A DNA stretch of 64,000 bases from Canna indica (Eukaryota > Streptophyta > Magnoliopsida > Zingiberales > Cannaceae): NCBI GenBank assembly GCA_034359265.1, contig CP136890.1:93893501-93957500 (forward strand). Reading direction: 5' to 3'. Under the pieces are notes generated by a model. It worked only from the letters and a program-made list of their open reading frames with translations. It was not told where the DNA came from and made no database searches. Below are positions 9,778 to 19,856 of the stretch, piece by piece. The number at the start of each line of letters is the position of its first letter. The first letter of the stretch is position 1. A program made the translations under genes and the position numbers.

Positions 9778-12700
9778 TGGTTAAAGTTCTTTCTTGGAAT
9801 ATAAGAGGTGGGCTCAAATCCAGAGCTTGGGATAATCTCAACGTTCTGATGGACAATAATAGGCCTGATCTAATTCTGCTCCTTGAAATACACCTAAGTG
9901 AGGTCAATTCTCAATTATGCATTAATAAATTCGACAACAACTGGTCTGGTATATTCATTGCAGGCAATGGTAGATCTGGTGGCATAGTCCTTGTTTGGAA
10001 GAAAGATTTCTTTACAGTAAATAAGGTTTTTGAATGTAATTAGTGTTTGAATGCTATCATCCAACCAAAAGGCAACAAGCCTTGGCTTATAAGTGGAATT
10101 TATGCTAGCAATGACCCAGCTGATAGAATGATATTATGAGATTTTCTTAGTCAAGTAGATATTGATAATTTGCCTTGGCTTATGATTGGTGATTTCAATT
10201 GCATAAATAAACAAGAGGATAAAAAAAGGAGGAAATGCTTTTAGATGAGGACAATCCATTAGTGCATATAAGGATATGTGCATGTAAGTAGGACTTCTTG
10301 ATGTCAAATTTTCTAGTAGGAACTTCACTTGGTGTAACAACAGATCATGGAGCAATAGAATCTGGGCAAGACTTGATAAAGCATTAGTCAGCTGGTCCTG
10401 GTTGAGCAGTTATAGTAAGAACTCTGTCAAGCATCTATGCAAGGTAACATCTGATCACAAACCTATCTTATTTACTATCGAAAATGACAGAAAATGTAAC
10501 AGAATTACCAATAATTTCACCTTTGAACATTATTGGTTCGAGTATCAGGATGTTGAATAGATTATAAAGGAAAATTGGCATCATGCTTCAATGGTCAGTA
10601 ATAGTATGAATGGGGTAGGTAGTAATCTGCACAAGCTAAGTGGCAAACTCACAGCAGGGCAAAATCTAATATAGGTCAGCTTGAGAAAAATCTGAAAGAA
10701 GCAAAAGCTGAACTTACACTGCTGGATCAGTTAGATGAAACTGGTGGCTGCAATGATCAGGATATTTGTAGAATGAGAAACTTAGCCAATAGAATTATGG
10801 TCCTAAACAGACAAATTCACCTTAAATGGTGGTCTAAGGCAAGAGTTAAATGACTAGAGGAAAATGATAAGAACACATAGTTCTTTCATAATCTTGCTAA
10901 GCACAGAAAATTTAAAAATAACATCAATAGTATCTGTCATGAAGGGATAGTTATCAGTGAGCCAACTGAGGTTGCTAACACATTTGCTAAGTGGTATAAA
11001 AATCTTTGGAAGGAGGACACTGTAGCACTTGATCATCCTGAATGGAGAATTGCTGAAAGTTTAAAATGGAAAAGGCTCCAGAATAGAAATAAAATTCATT
11101 TATGCAATGATTTTTCTATGGAGGAAATTTTGGTGGTAGCTAACAGTCTTGGAAAGGGGAAAGCTCCTGGTCCAGATGGCTTTAATATAAATTTTTTTAT
11201 CAAGTACTGAAATATTATGAAGGATTCAATACTCATGGCCATCAAAGAATTTACTTCCACAACAACTCTACCTATGTCTTGGGGAGAAACTAAGCTTGTC
11301 TTCATTCCTAAAGTTGAAAGGCCAACCAATGTTACAGATTATAGACCTATTGCGCTTTGCAATGTCATATACAAGATTCTATCCAAAGCCATTATGAACA
11401 GGATCAAACCCATCATTAAAAACTTAATATCCTTCGAACAGTGTGCATTCATTGAAGGTAGAAAACTTCAAGACAATGTGCTGATTGCAAGTGAAATTAT
11501 AAACATCATTCATAAATCAAAAAGGAAGAAGCCATATATATTACTAAAGATGGATTTAAAGAAAGCTTTAGATAGAGTCTCTTGGAAAGCAGTGGGTCAA
11601 ATTTTAAAGTTCATGAACTTCCCCAGCACCTTAATTCAATGGATTATGGCATGTTTACAGTCAGCCAAATTTAGATGTTGCACTGATGGGAATCTATTTG
11701 ACACTTTTGTTGGTGTTAAAGGGGTTAGACAAGGAGATCCCTTGTCACCTTATATCTTTATTATAATACAGGATCTCTTGTCAAGAATATTGAATGAGGA
11801 GGTTGACAAAGGCAACATAAAAGGTTTTAATTATAGAGGTACTAAAATCAATCATCTCTCCTATGTTGATGACTTACTGATCATAGTGAAAGACAATCTG
11901 GATAACTGCAGGAATGTTCAAAAGGCATTGAGACTTTATTGCAAGCTAATTGGATAGAATATAAACATCAAAAAGTCTGAACTTTTTTTCCACAAAGCTT
12001 GTAGTAATAGTATTATAGATGCAATCTGTAATGAATTTGGCATTAAGATAGGACACTATCCTATGAAGTATTTGGGTGCGTTCATTGGACCTCAAAAGCT
12101 TGATAAAAATCATCAAGAGATAATTCTTTCCAAAGCTAAGTTGAAGGTTGGGCAAGAAAAAACATCTCTCAAGCTGGCAAAATGGTTTTGCTCAATTCTG
12201 TGATGAATTCATTACCCATCCACACCTTGGCTACGACTTGAATTAATAATAATACAATTTAGAAATATGAAAGTATTGCAAAAAAATACCTATGGAGCCA
12301 AGGAACTGCAAAGAAGGGGATATATCTCATTGGATGAAAAAGTGTTACTGCTAGTAAATTTATGGGTGACCTTGGAGTTAAGGACCTGGGTATAATCAGG
12401 AACTCAATTCATGCAAAAAGTGTACTGCATTTTCTTAATAAAGAGAAGCACCTATGGTCAAGAGTATTGATTGCCAAATACAAAGACTACCATCCCTGGT
12501 TCTCGAGGAAATCTAGTAGTTTCTCTTGATCTTTTAAAGGATTACATGAGGCAATTCAAATTCTCAGAGAGGGGTTAAGGATGAAAATTGGCTCAGGAAT
12601 TGATATTGATTTGTTGAAGGATCCATGGATATCAAATATTCCCATTCTCAGGTGGCCTACCTATATAAACATGGACCTACAACTAAAATATCAAAAGGTA

Positions 12701-13852
12701 AGTCATCTAATTAAGGATAATGACTAGGATCATGAATCCATTTTGGACCTTTTTGGAGGATTTCATTATAGAAGTATTACCTAGATCCACATACCAAAGG
12801 TAAAAACCAAGGATAAATGAATCTGGACAGCAGATACATATGAAGATTTAAGCTGCAAATCAGCATATAATTTCATAAAATGCAAACAAACTGAAAGCAA
12901 TGTTAGCATGGATTCAAGCCCGAATTGGAAAATGATTTGGGGTCTTAAAGTAATTCCCAAGGTGAAGATCTTCTTATGGAAACTATTATGGGGGAGACTT
13001 CCCACAACATGACAGTTATCCAAGCATTGTAATATCAGGCCTCATAATTGTTTTGTTTGTGAAAGTAGCAATGATACAAGTAATCACATTCTATTTGAGT
13101 GCGCCTTTGCAAAATTATACTAGGATATGCTTGAAAGAGAACTTAATACTAACTTTCAATTTAGATGTAGTTGGATTGTTGGTGATTGGATAAAAGAAGA
13201 CAGTGTATGTAATCCTAATCTGAAGGATTGGATAACTAAAATAATAGCTGCTTCAATATGGAATTTATGGAAAAACAAGAATAATGTCCGCTTCAATAAC
13301 TATAAACATGGATTAAACATGCTTCTGTGCAGAGTAATTGCTGACATTTGCGGGAACAACAATAATTCCAAAGCAAAGAAAAATGATGTTGATGGGAAAT
13401 TGAATATTCTAAATGACATTCTACAAAAGGGTGAAGACTCCTATGTTATCCTTAATGATGCAGTATGAAAAAGCAAAGAGGAAAAAATAGGTCTTGGAGC
13501 ATGTATTCTAGACATGGAAGACAATATAATTGATCAAGCGCATAGTACAAAGTGTGTAAACTCTTCTCTTGAAGCTGAGCTATGAGCAATTTGGGTAGAA
13601 ATTCGAAAAACTAAAGAACTAAAGGTCAATGATACTGTTGTTCTCTCAGATTGTCTCAAAACCATAAATATTTTTAACAAAAAAGATAAATCGCCATGGT
13701 TTTTGTTGAATCTGATTAAAGACATTTGGTCTTTGGGAGCTGATCTCAAGGTAAGTGGCTGGTTCCATATCAATAGGGAATACAATGCAATTGCACATCA
13801 AATTACAATGCTTGGTGATCTCGGACAACACACTAGTTGTGAAGGCTAATGG
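9777..13852 (+). pseudogene. LINE copy A ORF2 (endonuclease, reverse transcriptase, RNase H), broken
   Basis: It starts MVKVLSWNIRGG, the first motif of apurinic-type LINE endonucleases, with IGDFN near 10185 and SDHKPI near 10457. Reverse transcriptase follows: GKAPGPDGF near 11160, KLVFIPKVERPTNVTDYRPI near 11290, KMDLKKALDRVSW near 11550, VRQGDPLSPYIF near 11730 and the catalytic YVDD near 11862 (Tyr replaces the usual Phe, Val the usual Ala). A zf-RVT region with CNIRPHNCFVC lies near 13030. An RNase H domain ends HINREYNAIAH near 13770. RNase H here is a feature of plant L1 lineages. About 15 in-frame stops and some frameshifts rule out function; most assignable stops replace Trp. Confidence 0.85.
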
Positions 13853-14153
13853 AGAATTCAAGGAGTTGAATGCACTCAATGTAAATAGGCCTCGTTTAGG
13901 TAATGCTCATATGCAAAATAAACTCGTTCCTAATTTTGTTTGTAACTCTATTTGTGTGGTGCCTGAAGATGTAAACTCTATTACTGCTTCGGCAAGTAAT
14001 AATAATAGTTTCAATCCGCAAGAAAGAATATATTCTTGTTCTGTTGTAGGCGAGGAATGTACGACTATCAGTCCTCTACCTCCTCCACCCTTTCAACTGA
14101 GTGGGAGTGACCTAGCTTTGTGATATTTTTTGAAATTTTTTTTCACTGTAGCT

Positions 14154-14543
14154 CAAGTTAGATTTATTAATTTTCTAGTCGTTATTTGACGCCATTGAAA
14201 TTTATGCAAATCTTAAAATTGACCGTCGATCTTTGTCGTTTGCAGTGGTCGGAGAGAGTAAATACAAATTCGAAATTTCCTTTAATTTTTCAGCGACAAT
14301 TTTAGAACACGAGTAACTTCTGAATAATAAGCAGGCAAGACCACTTCTTTACAACCCGTCCACGCCAAATAAAAATACCACCTACCAAACACTAATTTTT
14401 AGGTGGTTAGGGCTTCGATCTCTCCTAGCTTCTCTTCGGCAGGCATCCTCCGTCACGCCATCTTCTCTAGCAGAGCAACTCCCTGTAGTTGGGGACACGA
14501 TTAGGGTTTCGATCTCTCTGTTCGATTTTCCATTCCACGCCTA
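14154..14543. promoter_or_regulatory. Upstream region and 5' leader of the small membrane-protein gene
   Basis: Between the LINE target duplication and the start codon lie about 390 bases. The last 130 are CT-rich with TCTCTCC tracts typical of plant 5' leaders, and the phrase TTAGGGCTTCGATCTCTC occurs in two similar forms near 14408 and 14502. No clear TATA box is visible. The LINE insertion ends only about 400 bases before the start codon. Confidence 0.35.
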
Positions 14544-17500
14544 ATGGAGAGCCAGCAGGGATGGAAGATGAGATTCTCCTTCAAGAATGCTACCATCCTC
14601 GTCTGCTTCCTTAATCTCATCGCCGTTCTATTTCTCCTGCAAGGATTCTTCGCCCCCCCCAAGCGGAGAGCCCCCGGCGGCCACCAGATCGACCCAAGTG
14701 CGTTTCCCACCTCCCTCCTCTTAGTTTCATTCTTTGTCTCATAAACTGCAAGACCATGCTGACAGTTGGGACTTCGAATTTCTGATTTTGAAGTTGTTGG
14801 ATATCTCAGTAAATCTTATGCAAAAAGATTTGGCTTTTAAATGGAATTGGGAAGGATTGTCAGTTCGGTAAAACATCTATATGTTAAAAAAGAAAATTTC
14901 TATAAAGTGGAGGAAATTTTGCACACTGCCTGCTCTTATACTACCCCGGATCATGCATGTGCAAATTAAACAAGAGAGAAAGAAGACGATTGACCATTGG
15001 AGGTGATTCAACTCACAGGCTCTAGTTGTAACTTGTAATTAAAACTATGCTGGCTTGACTGTAGATAGGCCATAGGCCGTTGTTTATGGCTATAGGTTTC
15101 AATTTTTTCATATGATCTTTGTATGGTTGGGAGTGAAATGAGTAGACTGTAGACTATTCTTCTGGTTCCAACTTAGCTTGTAACTGCAACAATGAAATGA
15201 TAAATATTGGAGTAAACAACCATTTAGGGATTAGTACTCTACCAAAGTCTACCTACCTTCTGGAAAGTAACCAGCTAGTAATGAGGATGGTCAAGAATGA
15301 AATCAAAATCTTAAGAATAAATGGTTACAGCATTCAATTTAGCATGCAACGGAAGCTAATAGAATACCCTTTTTGTTCTCTCAAAAGTTCTTCTGGTCTT
15401 TTATGGTTAAAAGGTCTAAGAGATGAAGAACGTTATCAGGGATTGACTAAATTCTGAATTGATTCACCAGCCGAAAAGATTAATGAGATATTCAGAATCC
15501 AAATATTTGCATTCATGTGGTTAAAAAGATCTCCAAGTCATGATAATCAAGCATAATCATTTATTACAAGAAAAGTTTTGTCAGGGAAGTTAGATGATAA
15601 TTGGCTTCATGTCTAAATCTATTTGGAATCTGTAGTGTATTTCCTGGATAGGATACTACTTAACTTTGCTTTTGTGGCTATCATGATTTACTTTTAGATT
15701 GTTATGAGGATAATAAGTTATCATTGTGTTGCAAATTATTCAGAATATCAACAATTTATATATTTCAACAAGGTACAGTTTATGAAGGAGGAAGAAAGAT
15801 AGGATGGTGATGAAACTTAGTTACAAAGAGGAACAAGAAGATTGTTTGCGTAAGCACCAAAACTGAATTACTTGAATGATGAGATGAATAATTCTTTGGG
15901 TCCTTTAGGGAGAAGCTGTACCTTGTTGGCTCTTTGATTTTCTAGATTATGTGCTGGGTTCCTAGGTTCAGCCAGTCAGGGCACTGTTGTACAAATGCTG
16001 ATGTTCAGAACGACAGTCTCTTTGCCTTAGACTAAATATAAAATAAGCTTCCTGTCAAATGAAGCATGCCATGATTCCTTCATGAATAATCATTAGTTTG
16101 TATTTTTCTTACTAGTATCTCAAAAATTTATTTGTACTTCATACCACTTCATGGTAGGTGAGAAGATTTTATTTTTTCAAGGGAATATGAAGTTTGCAAA
16201 ATAGAGGTGTTCACCTTTTTAGTACATGGAGATCTAATGAGATAATTAATTAAGAACATACAATGCACACATGGTCTCTCTTGAGATATGTTGCCAAATG
16301 TTTCGAAGAGTTAAGATTTATGTCCTTTATCACATTACAAGTGACCAGGAGAAACAGCCTATATGTCCTCTGCAAAACAAGTTCTATCCTATTGCAAAGG
16401 TAGGTTACATACACTGGCTTCTCCAGCTACCATAGTGAGAGCCTCACAAGAAGGATTGCCCTTTTCATCATGATGCTTGTTTTGTCCTAAGTTCTAAGTT
16501 TGAAGTGGATATGTTATATTTTATTTAAAATGTGAAAGAAAATGTGCAGTATATTTTGACTGGATGGGGTCGTATAACTCGTATCTGGTGGTGAAAGGAC
16601 ATTATAATGATCCTCCCTCAAGTTTTCTCACAAAGACAAACTGATGTTCTTTTGCGTTATCATTTAAAAAACATTCATGCCCTTGTTTGATTCACTCTGA
16701 TCTGCACATGTAATTTAATAACACTTCTTGTTGCAGCACAACTGAGGTACATTTTGGAGTCCCAAGAGATACGGCGTGCTATGGAACCATTGGAATTAAT
16801 CAAGAGGGTATGTTTTTGTGGAATTTATTTCAATAGATTCTGTTTATCATCAGGCAGACAGCATTTTGAGGGATTTGATAGTAAAACTCTATTATTAACT
16901 AGTCTTTTATAGATTGAATGCATGTTGTTAGCTCAAATACCATTTTTGGCAAAATGATTTAGATTAAGGAAATCGAACAAGAAGCATACGCTGAACCAGA
17001 AAGGGAGACACAGCAAGTTCCAACGCAGACTGCAGCAGTTGATCTGTCAAAAAGGCTAAAGGATAGGGCAATGAATGATGCCAGTAGTCAGAAAGGTAAT
17101 TATTCAACCTCCCACAACCTTGATTAACGTAATTATCTCGTAAGACTCGTAAGCTCTCAGCTATTCATTTCACATTCTTTTTCCTTTGTGCTGATGGTTA
17201 TGAAAAAAATTGTCTGAAAATTTTCACTCATGATTGAAGGGAGCAGTGCTCATTTAAGTCTATCATGCAGAATGAAATAATTTTTTTAGCGACTGGTACT
17301 GACTTATTTAGAGTGTTAGTATGGAAGCATGATTTTTCTGAGTTTGGTGCATCATTACTATAAAATGGTTGTTTTGGTGAATAACAAACTATTTTAAGAG
17401 CAATTTTTTGCTATATGCGGACATGAATAATTTTATCTGTTGCACTCTGCAATTACTCATCAGCAACTATTCATGTATTTCCAGCTCTCGAGGAATGGCG

Positions 17501-17564
17501 GAAGCGTAAGATGGAACGCGCTAGACAAAGAGAGATCGAGAAAAATGGAACCACTACATCTTGA
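14544..17564 (+). CDS. Small plant membrane-anchored protein of unknown function
   Basis: Four coding exons: 14544-14697, 16737-16807, 16963-17095 and 17485-17564. They join in frame with GT..AG borders to 145 residues. Residues about 13-35 form one hydrophobic segment (NATILVCFLNLIAVLFLLQG) after a basic start, probably a signal anchor. The rest is charged, with LESQEIRRAMEPLELIKR, AVDLSKRLKDRAMND and a C-terminal basic helix EEWRKRKMERARQREIEKNG. From memory, proteins with the same MEPLELIKR and EEWRKRKMERARQREIEKNG blocks are found across flowering plants without a known function. Phases agree at all junctions (1, 0, 1). The long first intron (2 kb) shows no transposon. The stop is followed by ordinary AT-rich sequence. 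Confidence 0.8.
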
Positions 17565-18170
17565 GGTAGTGTAGCATTCCAGATCCAGAAGAATGGTAAT
17601 GGAATGTTCACATGACCAAGCCAGCTGCAGCTACATTTTCACGTTTAGTCTGGGTCTCTTCCTGCATTGTTCATCTTGTTTAAACACCACGCTAGCTGTT
17701 ACATAGACCTAAAAGATAACAGATGAGCCTCCTTTGACTATCTTATCATCTAGTTATTTGATAGAGTTATTGGGACAGAATAAGTATATACTAATATAAG
17801 TACATTTCGAATAACCAGATGCTTCCTTCTATGTTTTGACTGGCGTGTAGGAATCTGAATCAGGGGAAGGAGGCCCCCAGTGAACTAAAAAAAAGATGTA
17901 TGTTAAAATTATTTCCTTAAAAGAAAATTACACTTATGTACTAATTATATTCAATTGTTCAGTTGCAATCCAACTTTTTTGCTCTGTTTTATTTTCATAT
18001 AATTGATTTTTATAAATTTTAAAAAATTAATATTTTTTATTTCATTGATCAACTTTCAACTACCTAGGAAGTATATAAAGTTCATCCTTATTAAGATTCA
18101 TATGCTCTCTCCATAAGTCTAAAAATTCGTTTTAACTTCGGCCATCAGCTCCTCCTTCCATCCATCACCA
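17565..18170. other. 3' flank of the small membrane-protein gene, then spacer
   Basis: The first part is probably 3' untranslated sequence; several AATAA-like signals are possible and none is decisive. The remainder is AT-rich without recognisable features. Confidence 0.4.
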
Positions 18171-18234
18171 ATGGAGGTGGAGCCTTTGCACCCAGGAAGA
18201 GACCATGATGACGAGAATCACGACAACAATAAGA
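18171..18234 (+). pseudogene. Orphan first-exon-like fragment
   Basis: A CT-rich leader with CCATCACCA directly precedes an ATG opening a 21-codon frame (MEVEPLHPGRDHDDENHDNN) that ends at a donor-like AGAGTGCGT. The sequence changes abruptly to very AT-rich repeats after 18240 and no following exon is seen. It looks like the 5' end of a gene cut off by later insertions, but a chance frame cannot be excluded. Confidence 0.25.
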
Positions 18235-18239
18235 GTGCG

Positions 18240-19240
18240 TCTCGTTGGATTAATTGAATTTATAAGAAATAAAAAAAAGAAAGAAATAAAATAGACAATT
18301 ATCTTATTTAATTAATATCGTAAATAAGTCAAGAATATAATTACTTTATTTCATTAACATAATGAATAGATAAAAAATAAAAAGTTAAATGACCAAAATA
18401 TTTTTCTTAATAAAATTGAATATATTTATTTAGTTTGCTTAACCTAAAGAATAAATAATGAATTAAGAAAAAAATGACTGAAATACCATTCTAAGATATA
18501 ATAAATTATTATAATTAATAAGAATATAGTAAAATATAGATTGATGTAAAATAATTTATTAATTTAAAATAAAAAAAAAATATTGTCTATTTTATTTTCA
18601 TAAAAAAATAATTGAATCTTCAAAAAATAATTATTAAAATATTATTTTGATAATAAAATAATAATTATATATTGAAGATATGGAATTATTAAAATTAATT
18701 TAGCAATTTAATTTTTATATTCTTATTATAAATACTAAAGGACAATATAGAAAAATGATCAAAATACTTTTCTAAAATATAATAAATTATATTTTAATTA
18801 GTAATAATATAAAAAAATATGGATTAATGTAAAATAATTTATTAATTAAAAATAATAAAAACTATTATTTATTTTATTTTCATAAAAAGCTAAAACTTTA
18901 AAAAATAATTATTAAAATAATATTTAATTAATAAAAAAATTATTATTTATTTAAGATACATAATTATTAAAATTATTTAATAGTTTAATTTTTTTATATT
19001 CTTATATAATATTATAAATATAGAAAAATAATATAAGGAATAGATAGTGAATACTATTTCTTGAATTGAGGTAGAAAATAGTATTTCTCGTTTTTGAGAA
19101 ATAATATTCTTTATCTATTTTTTATGATTCACCTATTTTTTATTAATAAGTTATAACCAAACAAGAAAATAAAATGGAGCATAAAAAATAATATTCTATT
19201 TCTTATCTATTCCATCAAATTAAATATTATCTAAAGAGTT
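18240..19240. repeat. Very AT-rich region with a tandem duplication of about 280 bp
   Basis: A unit beginning AAAATGACTG at 18471 recurs as AAAAATGATC at 18751. Both units continue with AATATAATAAATTAT-type sequence, ATGTAAAATAATTTATTAAT, TATTTTATTTTCATAAAAA and AATTATTAAAAT in the same order. A shorter partial match starts near 18385. Ends resembling TTAATTGAATTTATAAGAAAT and, inverted, ATTTCTTATCTATTCCATCAAATTAA suggest an old MITE-like element, but the termini are not clean. No coding sequence is present. Confidence 0.5.
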
Positions 19241-19856
19241 TGAGAAGTGTGCTCACGCACATTTTTATAAGGTGGATGGAAAATATTTGTTTTGCCTTTC
19301 AACTTGATCAAAAGAAGAAAGTGTGATGGTAGACGGTGACAGTAATGCACGTGAGGGTTATAGGATATTTGAATTAAATTAAAATAATACATAAATTCTG
19401 AGAGTCATATGAACACATTTAAAATTTTCAGAATTGACCTAAAAAATTAAAAGCTCGAGGGAAAAATGAAATTAATACAAATAATAATAAGTAAATATGT
19501 AGGATACTAATACTAAGCGTAACAATTATGTTGCCGAATTTCCCCGCTTTTCCTGAAATAAAAAATATGCTTCTAATTGTTTTGATTTTAGCTTTTATTG
19601 TTGTTTGTGAAGCAATAACGGTAATCGTTATTTTCCAGCACATAATATAGTCCTATCCCGCTTTATTTGAAACTCTAATCAGCTCAGAGTTGAACCCGGT
19701 TCAGAAGTCGCCTGTTGTCTGATAAGTCGACGCGGATCGGTCATCATAATTACTGTAGCACGCGAGGAAGCGTAAGAACGCTCGGACAGTCGAACCTCTC
19801 TCTCTCTCTCTCTTCGTCCTCCTCCCGGAAACGGAAGCAGCAGCGGGGCGGGAGCG
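19241..19856. promoter_or_regulatory. Upstream region and 5' leader of the beta-adaptin gene
   Basis: AT-rich sequence changes near 19680 to GC-richer DNA. A CT microsatellite (about 19796-19813) lies 45-60 bases before the start codon, and the leader is purine-rich just before the ATG (GGGCGGGAGCG). CT tracts in 5' leaders are common in plant housekeeping genes. No distinct TATA box is seen. Confidence 0.45.

Larger units (their letters stand above)
8069..14140 (+). mobile_element. Nearly full-length LINE (plant L1-type), copy A
   Basis: A 6.07-kb non-LTR retrotransposon bracketed by a 13-bp target duplication, TTTCACTGTAGCT at 8056-8068 and 14141-14153. A short 5' leader (47 bases) precedes ORF1. 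ORF1 (8116-9777) and ORF2 (9777 to about 13852) overlap by one base at TAATG. Domain order is DUF4283 and zinc knuckle, then endonuclease, reverse transcriptase, zf-RVT and RNase H, as in plant L1 elements. A 3' region of about 290 bases ends in a T-rich rather than an A-rich tail. Many stops and frameshifts make it inactive. It lies inside the right arm of an older inverted-repeat element. Confidence 0.9.
7450..14185. mobile_element. Long inverted-repeat (MITE-like) element split by a LINE
   Basis: The left arm (about 7450-7770) and the right arm (7820-8068, continuing at 14141-14185 after the LINE) are inverted copies. Pairs include AAAATTTTAACCCGATATTCAT against ATGAATATCAGGTTAAAATTTT, CTCTCCTACTA against TAGTAGGAGAG, and ATTAACGAATCTAA against TTAGATTTATTAAT. 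A TA microsatellite has expanded in the left arm. Without the LINE the element would be about 660 bp. No coding sequence is visible and the outer ends are not sharply defined. Confidence 0.55.

Noticed and set aside
8069..14140. Possible recoding of TGA and TAG as tryptophan in the LINE
   Set aside because: Other Trp codons in the same frames are normal TGG, host genes use standard stops, and the frames also have frameshifts. Mutation of a dead element explains it.
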